Positions 7,480 through 15,721 are shown, counted from the first letter of the stretch. The stretch: DNA of 31,317 bases from CAYTOJ01 sp964439415 (GCA_964439415.1 CAYTOJ010000005.1:1-31317); one strand, 5' to 3'. The notes: generated by a model not told the origin, from the sequence alone. Program-made: numbers and translations.

Positions 7480-8811
7480 TCAAGCATTGCTTCTGAATTG
7501 CCTGGCCTGTCTGTAAAGCCATAATGCCACGGGTATGCCCGTCAGTCCGGTTAGCAGAATTAAGGAATTAATTGATAATATCTGAAGCATGGCCAGAGAG
7601 AAAACTGATGACAGCACCATAGCCAGCGAATTGATGATATTATTGGCCGATACTGCCCGTGCGCGAAATTCAGGATCAACTGTTTTCTGGATAAAGGAAT
7701 AAAGCGGCACAATATAAAGCCCGCCGCAAAGCGCAATTAAAACGCACAGCATTACAGCGTAAAGGTAGGGGGCGCTGAATATCATTGAAAGTCTTGCGGT
7801 TATATCCGGCAGGTGTGCTTTGCTTAAGTCAAGTTCCGGCATGGCAGAAATTGGTGCATAAAAATGCACATACGCGCTGAGCAGGGTGACAAATATAACC
7901 ATACCTGCGGCTGCCCATATTGGCATTATCAGGCTGATTCTGCCCTTTAGAATCAGGTTGCACAGGGTGGAGCCGATGCCGATACCAATAGTGAACAGCG
8001 TCACTATAACCGCAAGAAGCATCTGATCACCCAGCAGTGCCTCCCTAACAAAAACAGGGAACTGGGTAAGCAGGACGCTGCCTAAAAACCAGAACCAGGA
8101 AATACCGCAAATGGCAGTAAAAATATCCTTACGGGCATATACATAACTCAGCACCTCCTTAATATCGCCAAAGATATTGAAGGATAACTTATGCTCACCC
8201 TGGCCATGGCGCGTGCCGGGGATAAGCAGACTGATGATAAACCCGGCTACGGCGCAGGCCAGGCTTAGCTTCGCTACAAAGATATTCCCCCCTTCCATGG
8301 CGGACACGCTCATACCTAATATGCTGCCAAGGAGTATGGCGATAAATGTAGCCGCGCTGACCAGGCCGGTAGCGGCGACTATTTCATTCTCCCGCACTAA
8401 ATCAGGGATGATGCCATATTTAACCGGGCCGAAGAATGCGGCTTGCAGCCCAAGCAGAAACAGCACAAATAAAAGTATTGGAACATTGATCTGGATAAAA
8501 CCCAGCGCGGCTGGTATCATAATGGCTATTTCAGCCGCCTTGATGATTTTGGTAATGGTGGATTTGCGATAGCGATCGCCAATTTTACCGGCAGTGGCTG
8601 AGAATAGAAAAAACGGCAGTATAAAAAGCCCGGATGCAATGGCGGAGAGTTTGCCGGGGTCTTTTGCTACCTGCTCAATATCAGAAAACGCGACCATGAC
8701 AATCAGCGCGTTTTTTACGATGTTATCGTTAAGCGCAATCAGGAACTGCGTAATAAAATACGGCAGAAACCGCCGCGTGAATAAAAGCCTGATCTGACTT
8801 GCACCTGCCAT
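7480..8811 (-). CDS. MFS transporter, LplT-like (lysophospholipid flippase family)
   Basis: A 443-residue inner-membrane carrier with about 12 hydrophobic segments. FLPYFITQFLIALNDNIVKNAL at the N-terminus, GKIGDRYRKS between the second and third segments, and GLQAAFFGPVKYGIIPDLV around residue 120 are typical of LplT, which moves lysophospholipids inward for re-acylation. In many bacteria LplT is fused to or followed by the acyltransferase Aas; none is visible here, so the substrate assignment is by family only. It is transcribed away from truA with a shared 112-bp upstream region. Confidence 0.82.
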   Translation of the reverse strand: MAGASQIRLLFTRRFLPYFITQFLIALNDNIVKNALIVMVAFSDIEQVAKDPGKLSAIASGLFILPFFLFSATAGKIGDRYRKSTITKIIKAAEIAIMIPAALGFIQINVPILLFVLFLLGLQAAFFGPVKYGIIPDLVRENEIVAATGLVSAATFIAILLGSILGMSVSAMEGGNIFVAKLSLACAVAGFIISLLIPGTRHGQGEHKLSFNIFGDIKEVLSYVYARKDIFTAICGISWFWFLGSVLLTQFPVFVREALLGDQMLLAVIVTLFTIGIGIGSTLCNLILKGRISLIMPIWAAAGMVIFVTLLSAYVHFYAPISAMPELDLSKAHLPDITARLSMIFSAPYLYAVMLCVLIALCGGLYIVPLYSFIQKTVDPEFRARAVSANNIINSLAMVLSSVFSLAMLQILSINSLILLTGLTGIPVALWLYRQARQFRSNA

Positions 8812-8923
8812 TTACACCCATAACTTACTGTAACAAGCTCATAACCTGGGCTATTGCGTTAAGCAAGCGCGGCTGGTATTTTATCAATAATTAAAATTAA
8901 TAAATTAATCAGCGTTTAAAATT

Positions 8924-9970
8924 TTGCCGCGTTATAAGATAACAATAGAATATGATGGCACTGGCTACTGCGGCTGGCAGCGCCAGGCGGATCGCGCCAG
9001 CGTGCAGGAAGCGCTGGAATATGCTATTTTTAGAATGACGGGTGAGAAGGCTGGTTTATGCGTGGCGGGGAGGACGGATGCGGGAGTCCACGCGCTCAAT
9101 CAGGTGGCGCATTTTGATTTAAGCCACACCATTCCCACCTATAACATAATGCATGGTATTAATTTTCATCTTACTAATGAGAACCGCAACTACCCAGGTA
9201 TCGGTATTGCCTATCGGCTTCCCCCACCGGGCACAAAGGGGGCTAGGGGGGGGAACCTTTCTTCTTCTCGTAGTACCAACACATTCCCCCCCCTTAATCC
9301 CCCCCCGCCTGCGGTGGGGGAGACAATCAATGGACATCCAGACCAGCAGACCTGGGGAGTTACTGATAATCTTTCAGCCCCCTCCCTAACCCTCCCCCGT
9401 AAACAGGGGAGGGAATACATAGATAATTTCTCTGTAGTTCCCTCTCCCGGGCACAAAGGACGGTATCAGAAGGGACATACCCAAACTATAGCCGTTATTA
9501 ACGCTGAAATTGTGGGTGATGATTTCAACGCCCGTTTCTCAGCAAAATCCCGCACTTATCTGTACCGTATCCTGAACCGCCCAATGAAATCGGTGCTGGA
9601 TCATAACCGCGTCTGGCATGTCAGACAGCCTTTGGATGTATCGCTAATGAACCAGGCGGCAGAGTATCTGCTTGGTGAGCATGACTTCACCAGCTTCAGG
9701 GATAGTCACTGCCAGGCAAAATCGCCCATCAGAACCCTGGATGTATTAGATGTTAAACAACAGGGGCAGGAGATTCATATTACCACTCAGGCCAGAGCTT
9801 TCCTGCATTCCCAGGTGCGCATAATGGTAGGAACCTTAAAGTGTGTGGGGGAGGGAAAACTAAACCCGCAGGAGATTAAAACTATCCTGGCAGCACTGAG
9901 CCGCGCCGCCGCGCCGCTCACCGCCCCCGCTCATGGCCTCTACCTGGCAGGTGTGGAGTATGGCGCTTGA
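8924..9970 (+). CDS. truA: tRNA pseudouridine(38-40) synthase TruA with a 101-residue inserted peptide
   Basis: TruA makes pseudouridine at positions 38-40 of tRNA anticodon arms. The catalytic aspartate is D52 in AGRTDAGVHA; RFSAKSRTYLYRI, LGEHDFTSFR and ARAFLHSQVRIMVG are also conserved. The product is 348 residues, but residues 87-187 (9182-9484) have no counterpart in TruA. They are encoded by repeat sequence inserted between LTNE and TIAVINAEIVGDDF, where E. coli TruA reads LPGD-IAV. Removing them leaves 247 residues, the normal size. Both catalytic halves are intact and in frame, so the protein is probably functional. The start is TTG 8924, since a stop lies six codons upstream; there is no clear ribosome site. 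Confidence 0.93.
   Translation: MPRYKITIEYDGTGYCGWQRQADRASVQEALEYAIFRMTGEKAGLCVAGRTDAGVHALNQVAHFDLSHTIPTYNIMHGINFHLTNENRNYPGIGIAYRLPPPGTKGARGGNLSSSRSTNTFPPLNPPPPAVGETINGHPDQQTWGVTDNLSAPSLTLPRKQGREYIDNFSVVPSPGHKGRYQKGHTQTIAVINAEIVGDDFNARFSAKSRTYLYRILNRPMKSVLDHNRVWHVRQPLDVSLMNQAAEYLLGEHDFTSFRDSHCQAKSPIRTLDVLDVKQQGQEIHITTQARAFLHSQVRIMVGTLKCVGEGKLNPQEIKTILAALSRAAAPLTAPAHGLYLAGVEYGA
9186..9363 (+). mobile_element. Palindromic repeat R1, copy A (inside truA)
   Basis: A 178-bp element with imperfect inverted ends, GCAACTACCCAGGT on the left and ACCTGGGGAGTTAC on the right. It matches copy B (14552-14729), which has exactly the same length, at most positions, including the C- and G-runs. It reads through in the truA frame as RLPPP...ARGGNLSS...NTFPPLNPPP...HPDQQTWGVT. 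The reverse strand is open as well. Confidence 0.88.
9364..9484 (+). repeat. Second inserted module in truA
   Basis: This segment completes the 303-bp insertion. It holds a hairpin CCCTCCCC...GGGGAGGG (9389-9413) with a GTAAAC-type loop, which resembles the centre of repeat copy C (15760-15795). It ends with CCCTCTCCCGGGCACAAAGG, similar to the CCGGGCACAAAGGGGG of copy A. It appears to be a partial or separate repeat of related origin that, together with copy A, brings the insertion to a multiple of three. Confidence 0.65.
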
Positions 9971-10041
9971 ATTTGCATGTAGCCTATAAACCTAATTTTA
10001 ACTTTGGTTTGGGCTAACCTTAACCTTTTCCTGATATTATG

Positions 10042-10181
10042 TATACTGCTCGCGTATGAAGAATGCGGATTCTTTGCAGTTAATTCGCGAGCAGTATAGA
10101 CGCGCATGGGGCTGGCGGGGCGGCCATGCGCAAAACATAAAAGCTATACCTATCGAATTCTTGAAATGCGATAGGTATAGC
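10042..10181 (+). promoter_or_regulatory. Three consecutive hairpins in the leader of the RepA-like gene (repeat R4)
   Basis: First hairpin: TATACTGCTCGCG and its exact complement (10042-10054/10086-10098), enclosing a smaller AAGAAT/ATTCTT stem. Second: GCGCATGG/CCATGCGC (10102-10109/10124-10131). Third: GCTATACCTATCG and its exact complement (10143-10155/10169-10181), 26 bases before ATG 10208. Positions 10120-10142 recur exactly at 27588-27610, so these are repeat modules rather than a gene-specific leader. They may still affect expression of the downstream gene. There is no T-run to make them obvious terminators. Confidence 0.65.
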
Positions 10182-10207
10182 ACTCAACTGCGCACTATAT
10201 AAGAATA

Positions 10208-11854
10208 ATGGCGGAATTTAACGAGAAAACGGAAAGCAGCATAAGGCGGGAGCTGGAGCTTATCTGGGCGGGGCATCGCGCTGTGGGGCTGGAAGGCGGC
10301 GTGATGTGCATCTTCGCCCATCCCGATAAAGACCCCTGGGTTGCCAGGGAAAAAGATTTCTACATGTGGTTCAGCGAGGATGAGAGCGACCTGGTTATTG
10401 AGAAAATAAAAAAGTACTACAATAACGGCAAGCTTCCCAATACCCCGCTTCTGCTTAACCCGATAGTATTCAGCCGTGGTGATGATGAAAATCCGCCGGA
10501 GCCTCTGGGCAGCGGGGTTTACTGGTCAACTTCCCCGGCGCAGGGGGTCAGCCGGGCGGCGGAGGATAATCTGTCACGAGCGCGGGATATAGGTTTATTC
10601 GCGGGATACATCAAACGCGGAGAAGTTCCAAATTCCGGGGTTAAAACGCTTGGCTTTTCCAACCGTCTGCTGACCCCAATGGATGGCATGAGCGTTCCAG
10701 GCAACCGGGAGATATACGATTTTGTAAGCGTGGAAGCTGAGGAATACTCGCGCTTCTATATATTCTCAGGATTGTTTTATTTATCCCGGCATGGCTCCTA
10801 TTGCAGTGAGTCGCTAACCAGTATGGGATTGCCGATGGAGGGGGATGCGGATGAATTCGTGCGCTCACACCAGGTGGATATCCGCCTGATAATGGACGCT
10901 GCGCATTGCTGGATCGGCTATGATCGCCATCACTCGCTTTATGAGAAATTCGGCATAGACCCGGATAATCTGGAACATAACCTAAAAATATACGAACTTT
11001 GCGCCAGGGATGTGAAATTTTTCGACTCCACCGGGCCAATGAAGGGGGAGCGCGGCCAGCAGAACGAATTTGAATTCATAGTGCCGGGTTATATCCCCAA
11101 AGGGGCGGTAACGGTGCTGGCGGCGGCGGGTGGTTGCGGTAAAAGCTCAGTAGCGCATTACCTGTGCGTAAAGGCGGCAACTGATTATGCGCCGGGTGAT
11201 CCCAAACCCGATTGGCTGGGGCAACCGATAAACACCGATATTTGCAATGGTTTATCTATCTATTTTTCCGGCGAGGATGGCCCGGCGATAGTCAACTCCC
11301 GCACCAAGCTGTTTGACCCTGAAAATAAATCCCGGCGGCTGATGTTCCTACGTACTGATTTTGGCGAGGGGGTCAGCTTCTCGCAGTTCCTGCGGCGGCT
11401 GCATAAACTGCCGGATGTGCCGGTTATGGTTATCGACCCGGCGCGTAAATACCTGGAAGGGAACGAGGATGACTCCGACGTGGTAAGCAAGTTCTTTGAA
11501 GCGATTGAGGAATTCGCTATCGAGCGTCACGCCGCCGTGCTGGTGGTGCATCACCTTGCCAAACATTCCAAGCCGAAGTCAGCCATGGAAGTGCTGGAAT
11601 GCCTGCGCGGCTCCCAGGTTTTCATCGACCGCCCCCGCGTAGTGATCGGCATGTACCGCGACGGACCTTTCACCTGCGTTGGCCTCGCAAAAACCAACAT
11701 CCCCCCCAGCATGGGCATGGTGCTGGAGGAAAGGGTTTTTGTGCGTGACCCAAAAAGCCTGACATTGGTGCGTGTGCAGGGCGAGAAAGGTGTGCGCCGC
11801 ACTGAGCTTACCGCTGAAGAACTGGAGAGAATCGCCAGCGGCGAAGAGGGATAG
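10208..11854 (+). CDS. RepA-like P-loop ATPase with a novel N-terminal region
   Basis: The C-terminal half (from about residue 285) is a RecA-fold ATPase of the AAA_25/RepA type: PKGAVTVLAAAGGCGKSSVA is Walker A (K312, S313), VMVIDPARKYL is Walker B (D410), and AVLVVHHLAKHSK follows as sensor-like strand. This resembles plasmid and phage hexameric helicases such as RSF1010 RepA. The first ~280 residues are acidic and aromatic-rich; I recognise no domain there, and no zinc fingers or primase motifs. It is 548 residues long and flanked by chromosomal genes with no replication origin, integrase or conjugation gene nearby, so it may be a captured mobile-element gene or a chromosomal repair/replication accessory. 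ATG 10208 has no clear ribosome site. Confidence 0.7.
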   Translation: MAEFNEKTESSIRRELELIWAGHRAVGLEGGVMCIFAHPDKDPWVAREKDFYMWFSEDESDLVIEKIKKYYNNGKLPNTPLLLNPIVFSRGDDENPPEPLGSGVYWSTSPAQGVSRAAEDNLSRARDIGLFAGYIKRGEVPNSGVKTLGFSNRLLTPMDGMSVPGNREIYDFVSVEAEEYSRFYIFSGLFYLSRHGSYCSESLTSMGLPMEGDADEFVRSHQVDIRLIMDAAHCWIGYDRHHSLYEKFGIDPDNLEHNLKIYELCARDVKFFDSTGPMKGERGQQNEFEFIVPGYIPKGAVTVLAAAGGCGKSSVAHYLCVKAATDYAPGDPKPDWLGQPINTDICNGLSIYFSGEDGPAIVNSRTKLFDPENKSRRLMFLRTDFGEGVSFSQFLRRLHKLPDVPVMVIDPARKYLEGNEDDSDVVSKFFEAIEEFAIERHAAVLVVHHLAKHSKPKSAMEVLECLRGSQVFIDRPRVVIGMYRDGPFTCVGLAKTNIPPSMGMVLEERVFVRDPKSLTLVRVQGEKGVRRTELTAEELERIASGEEG

Positions 11855-11914
11855 ATTAGAGCCTATTTTAAAAATCAGGCTGAGTTATGGATAAGAGAAT
11901 TGAGGTAAGTTGCT

Positions 11915-12088
11915 GTAATTCTTTTACTCTCCCCTTGGGGGAGAGTCGCAGAGAACAAGCCTCAAAGAGGCGAAGGTCGATGCGGTGAGGGGGGAATCTT
12001 TATCTATAGGGTTGCCCCTCACCCAATCGGCTTTGGCCTATGGCCTTGCCTCTTGGACTCTGCCCCAAGGGGAGAGTGAAGGAGTTAC
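11915..12088. repeat. Palindromic repeat, R1-related copy D
   Basis: A 174-bp palindrome whose arms (ACTCTCCCCTTGGGG and complement) form stems of about 30 bases. The ends GTAATTC.../...GGAGTTAC match the GTAACTCC ends of the R1 copies, but the interior differs. Inner pairs include GGTGAGGGG/CCCCTCACC. It lies between the RepA-like gene and the 3' end of the cystathionine synthase gene, so it could act as a transcription barrier for the convergent pair. Confidence 0.7.
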
Positions 12089-12130
12089 AATATCTTCATG
12101 TTGGTTATATATATCCAAACTCAGTCTAAA

Positions 12131-13504
12131 TCAAGCCCGCCCTACCCGTTTGCGCAGATTTTGCAGCAGGTCTATCGGCGTGATTAGTCCTAAGAACTTA
12201 TCACCATCCATAACTATCGCCACCATGCCTTTATCGAAAATAGGCAGCAGGCTCCGGTAAGGTTCGCGGTAGTCTACGGTTACCAGGCGTTTGGTCATGG
12301 CATCAATCGCTTTAATATTGAAGCCTGCATCGTTGCCCATTACCGCCAGCAGAATATCGGATTCATCTATAATGCCGATTATTTTGCCATCCTGCATTAT
12401 CGGCATTTGTGAAACATCGTAGTTGCGCATTTTCCGGTAGGCGGTTTGCAGGGTATCGGCGGGGGTTAAGGTTACGGCACTGCCTTTGAAATAGGGGCGG
12501 GCGATAAAGTCTTTCAAATCGCCGCTTTCCACACGGTCAATAAAGCCATAATCATCCAGCCAGTATTCATTGAACATTTTGGACAGGTATTTATTGCCGC
12601 TATCGCAGATGAAGGTGAGGACGCGCTTAGGCTCCCGCTGCTCCCGGCAGTATTTAAGCGCGGCAGCAATGAGACAGCCGGAGGATGAGCCGCACATTAT
12701 GCCTTCCCGCAGCAGTACCTCACGCGCTATGGCGATACTCTCGGCATCCCCCACGGTGTAGGCGTGTTTGACGAATTTCAGATCGCAGTTTAAGGGGATA
12801 AAATCCTCCCCAATTCCCTCCACCAGCCAGCTTCCGACTTCTATAATTTTTCCGGTATTAATGAATGGCGCCAGGATAGAGCCTTTAGGATCAGCCAGAA
12901 CCATCTCCACAGCGGGGGCTACGCGCTCAAAGTAACGACCAAGCCCGGTAAGCGTACCACCTGAGCCAACGCCGCAGACTACCGCATTTAGCCTTCCTTC
13001 CATCTGCTCCCATATTTCAGGGCCGGTACTGTTTTCGTGAGTATCAGGATTGGCCGGATTTTCAAACTGGTTGACGTAAAATGAGTTAGGCGTTTCCCTG
13101 GCGATGCGTTCGGCCATGTCCTGGTAATATTCCGGGTGGCCTTTGCCAACGTCTGACCTAGTGAGTATTATATTTGCGCCAAGGGCTTTAAGGTGGAAAA
13201 TTTTCTCCTGGCTCATTTTATCGGGGATAAATAATTTCAGGTTATACCCCTTCTGACTGGCGATAAGCGCAAGCCCCAGGCCGGTATTGCCAGCGGTGGC
13301 CTCTATCAAAGTGCCGCCAGGTTTTATTTTCCCCTCCCGCTCCGCCGCTTCTACCATGGAAAGGGCAATACGATCCTTAATTGACCCGCCGGGGTTATTG
13401 CTTTCCAGTTTCAGATATAATTCACAAAGACCGGTATTGATACGGTTTACCTTTACTATCGGTGTATTGCCGATAAGTTCCAGTACGTTTCCTGCAAGCT
13501 TCAT
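12131..13504 (-). CDS. Cystathionine beta-synthase with C-terminal CBS pair
   Basis: A PLP-dependent fold-type II enzyme that condenses serine (or O-acetylserine) with homocysteine or sulfide. The PLP lysine is K43 in NNPGGSIKDRIA. EATAGNTGLGLA binds the substrate carboxylate, and GVGSGGTLTG binds the PLP phosphate. The tail from about residue 335 contains two CBS motifs (VSQMPIMQDGKIIGIIDESD and VAIVMDGDKFLGLITPIDLL), which in this family bind adenosyl ligands or regulate activity. The 457-residue length fits bacterial CBS with a regulatory pair better than CysK (about 310). No methionine-cycle gene is adjacent, so a cysteine synthase role is possible. Confidence 0.85.
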   Translation of the reverse strand: MKLAGNVLELIGNTPIVKVNRINTGLCELYLKLESNNPGGSIKDRIALSMVEAAEREGKIKPGGTLIEATAGNTGLGLALIASQKGYNLKLFIPDKMSQEKIFHLKALGANIILTRSDVGKGHPEYYQDMAERIARETPNSFYVNQFENPANPDTHENSTGPEIWEQMEGRLNAVVCGVGSGGTLTGLGRYFERVAPAVEMVLADPKGSILAPFINTGKIIEVGSWLVEGIGEDFIPLNCDLKFVKHAYTVGDAESIAIAREVLLREGIMCGSSSGCLIAAALKYCREQREPKRVLTFICDSGNKYLSKMFNEYWLDDYGFIDRVESGDLKDFIARPYFKGSAVTLTPADTLQTAYRKMRNYDVSQMPIMQDGKIIGIIDESDILLAVMGNDAGFNIKAIDAMTKRLVTVDYREPYRSLLPIFDKGMVAIVMDGDKFLGLITPIDLLQNLRKRVGRA

Positions 13505-13588
13505 AGTAGCATCTAGAATTTGATGAGTTTATATGCTCCAAATGTAAACTCTGAACTCTATAGTGCAAGACAAACTGCAAGATAAGAC

Positions 13589-14497
13589 ATGAATCGCGGC
13601 TATACCTTGATTGAGTTATCAGTGGTGCTGGGTATCATTTCGGTGATAATCGGCTCGGCTGCTATATACGGGATTAAGAAAACCGAAGCGGTGCAGGTGG
13701 AACTAACAGCCGCACGCATGAACAGGGTAGCGGATGAAATTGGTCGGTATCTTTTTGAAAATGGGGGATTGCCTTGCCCGGCTGATCCTGACCAGGCTCC
13801 CACCAGCAATACATTCGGTACAAGTTCCTGCCCTGATTCGGTTATAAGCGGCTGCGGCAGTAACTGTTCCGCTAACTTGCGCTCAGGCGCAGTGCCATTT
13901 ATTACGCTTGGCATACCTGATGAATACATGGTTGATGCCTGGGGGCGTAAAATATCTTATGTGGTGGATTACCGCTTTACTACAACAGGCGCGGCATTTA
14001 ACAGCGCTGCCAGTGGGGATATATACGTCTACGGTGTACCCAGTACTCATTTTCCCGGAACCAGCAGCATCAGAACCACAACCGGAGTAATGGTGTTGCT
14101 CAGCTACGGGGCGGATGGGCACGGAGCCTGGCCGAAGGGTGGCGGCGCATCCAGGGTAGATGCCGGAGTTTCCGCAACAGCACTACAGGCGGAGAACGCT
14201 GACACACCATCCGGCGGGAATAACTATAACCGCATATTCCGCCAGGTAAGCAGGCAAAGTGATTTTGACGATATACTGATGTACTACGATAAAAACGCGC
14301 TGAAAAAACTCGGGCGAGGGGTTATTGACACCGTGCTTTGCACTAAAGTTGCCAATACACTATTAAGCGTGAATTACTCAGTAGCACCAAAGCGTGGCGG
14401 GACTGGCTGCGCGATTGATAACAACGCCGGGTATTACGATGCCGCCTGTTTAGTCAGGCAGAAGCAACTGGCGGGGGCGGTGAAATGTTATCAATAA
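13589..14497 (+). CDS. Prepilin-like protein (minor pilin/pseudopilin), first of a pair
   Basis: The N-terminus MNRG/YTLIELSVVLGIISVIIG is a type IV prepilin leader. Prepilin peptidase would cut after G4 and methylate Y5, and E9 is the conserved glutamate at mature position 5; a hydrophobic helix follows. The exported part has cysteine pairs and LPCPADPD, TLGIPDEYMVDAWGRKISY and YGADGHGAWPKGG motifs that recur in the next gene, so the two are paralogs. The C-terminus carries CAID...YYDAACLVRQKQLAG. At 302 residues it is long for a major pilin and more like a minor pilin or adhesin-type subunit. No assembly ATPase, platform or peptidase gene is nearby. Confidence 0.85.
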   Translation: MNRGYTLIELSVVLGIISVIIGSAAIYGIKKTEAVQVELTAARMNRVADEIGRYLFENGGLPCPADPDQAPTSNTFGTSSCPDSVISGCGSNCSANLRSGAVPFITLGIPDEYMVDAWGRKISYVVDYRFTTTGAAFNSAASGDIYVYGVPSTHFPGTSSIRTTTGVMVLLSYGADGHGAWPKGGGASRVDAGVSATALQAENADTPSGGNNYNRIFRQVSRQSDFDDILMYYDKNALKKLGRGVIDTVLCTKVANTLLSVNYSVAPKRGGTGCAIDNNAGYYDAACLVRQKQLAGAVKCYQ

Positions 14498-15705
14498 ACC
14501 AGAAGTCAGAAATCAGAAATCAGAAATCGGAAATCAGAAGTCAAAAAAAAGGTAACTCCCCAGGTGTTGGTACTGCCTCTCGGCTTCCCCCACCGCCTGC
14601 GGGGGGGGCTAGGGGGGGGAATCTTTCTTCTTGCCGTAACTCCAACACATTCCCCCCCCTTAATCCCCCCCCGCAGGCGGTGGGGGAGACAAGCAATGTG
14701 CATCCAGACCAGCAGACCTGGGGAGTTACAAAGAGTAAGTTAACTTCAGGTTTCAGGTTTCTGATTTCTGGTTTCAGGTTTCAGGTTTCAGGTTATACTC
14801 TAATCGAGCTTTCCATTGCGCTGGTAATAATCGGGGTGATTGCGGGAATGGCACTCTCGGCAGGGGTTAGAACCATGGAGAGCGTAAAGGTTACGCAAAC
14901 CAGAAATAAAATGGATAAGGTGGAGAGTGCTTTAATCGCTTACTTCAAGCTTAACCGTAAACTACCTTGCCCGGCCAGGGGTGATCTGGCAACATCAAGT
15001 GCCTCCTTCGGGGTGGAGGATTGCCCTAATACCGTGCAAAGCTCCTGCGCCGGGGTTGATTGCGACAGCACAAACCTCAGGGTTGGCGTAGTTCCGGTGG
15101 CGACTTTAGGAATAGCTGAAGAGCTGATGTTCGATGGCTGGGGGCGGCGGATAACCTACGCCATGCACTATTCATTCAACGATGCTTATAAAAGCATGAG
15201 TGCCAGCGGCAACATCACGGTGCTGCATTATAATGATGCGGTGAGCATGACTACATCAGCCGTTTATGTAGTATTCAGTCATGGCAAAAACGGGCACGGC
15301 GCATGGAAAGGCACAGGCAGTACCACCAGAACAGATGCAAGTGTATCTTCTGGGCCTGAACTTCAACACGCTGATACCATAGGTTCAGAAAAATCCTTTG
15401 ATAAGAAATTCCGCGCCGCGCAAACCGCCAGTGATTTTGATGATTTAACCCTTTTCAAAACCGCCGGGCAATTGTTCTGGGCAACAGGTGCAGGGAATTA
15501 TAATGAAACCTGTGAGCTTGCCAAGCGCACCCTATGCCCGCTGGATTATACCACTACGCCATACTTCGGACCGGTTGGCTGTTTAATTGAAGCTGGAAGT
15601 GGTTACGATCAGGAATGCCTGGATCGCCAGACTACCCTCGCCCGCACCATGTTTGATTCCGGTGCTTGCCTTGCCAGCGAAGTTAATCAATCCGTCTGCC
15701 GATGA
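14485..15705 (+). CDS. Prepilin-like protein with a repeat-encoded 103-residue leader
   Basis: A paralog of the preceding gene: GYTLIELSIALVIIGVIAGM, LPCPARGD, TLGIAEELMFDGWGRRITY, HGKNGHGAWKG and the closing C.IE.GSGYDQECLDRQ line up with it. It starts at ATG 14485, 13 bases before the stop of the first gene, so translation is probably coupled. In the first gene the leader before the cut site is four residues; here it is 103, because repeat copy B plus flanking CAGAAATC-type repeats are inserted in frame. Removing about 99 residues leaves 307, close to the sister's 302. I see no ATG, GTG or TTG just before G103; a CTG near residue 93 is the only near candidate. Whether the long leader is exported and processed is uncertain. 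Confidence 0.8.
   Translation: MLSINQKSEIRNQKSEIRSQKKGNSPGVGTASRLPPPPAGGARGGNLSSCRNSNTFPPLNPPPQAVGETSNVHPDQQTWGVTKSKLTSGFRFLISGFRFQVSGYTLIELSIALVIIGVIAGMALSAGVRTMESVKVTQTRNKMDKVESALIAYFKLNRKLPCPARGDLATSSASFGVEDCPNTVQSSCAGVDCDSTNLRVGVVPVATLGIAEELMFDGWGRRITYAMHYSFNDAYKSMSASGNITVLHYNDAVSMTTSAVYVVFSHGKNGHGAWKGTGSTTRTDASVSSGPELQHADTIGSEKSFDKKFRAAQTASDFDDLTLFKTAGQLFWATGAGNYNETCELAKRTLCPLDYTTTPYFGPVGCLIEAGSGYDQECLDRQTTLARTMFDSGACLASEVNQSVCR
14501..14546 (+). repeat. Short tandem repeat, CAGAAATC type (left arm)
   Basis: Five tandem units of about 8 bases (CAGAAATC with variants) form the coding sequence right after the start of the second prepilin-like gene. They are complementary to the repeat at 14744-14793, so the two flank copy B as an outer inverted repeat. 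Confidence 0.75.
14552..14729 (+). mobile_element. Palindromic repeat R1, copy B (inside the second prepilin-like gene)
   Basis: 178 bp from GTAACTCCCCAGGT to ACCTGGGGAGTTAC, perfect inverted ends of 14 bases. It is the same length as copy A in truA and is translated in the same frame, giving ARGGNLSS, NTFPPLNPPP and HPDQQTWGVT again. It sits just upstream of the codons for the prepilin cleavage site. Confidence 0.9.
14744..14793 (+). repeat. Short tandem repeat, GGTTTCAG type (right arm)
   Basis: Repeated GGTTTCAG/TTTCTG units, complementary to the left arm at 14501-14546, encode GFRFLISGFRFQVSG immediately before the prepilin motif. Confidence 0.75.
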
Positions 15706-15721
15706 AATTCATTAATTTTCC

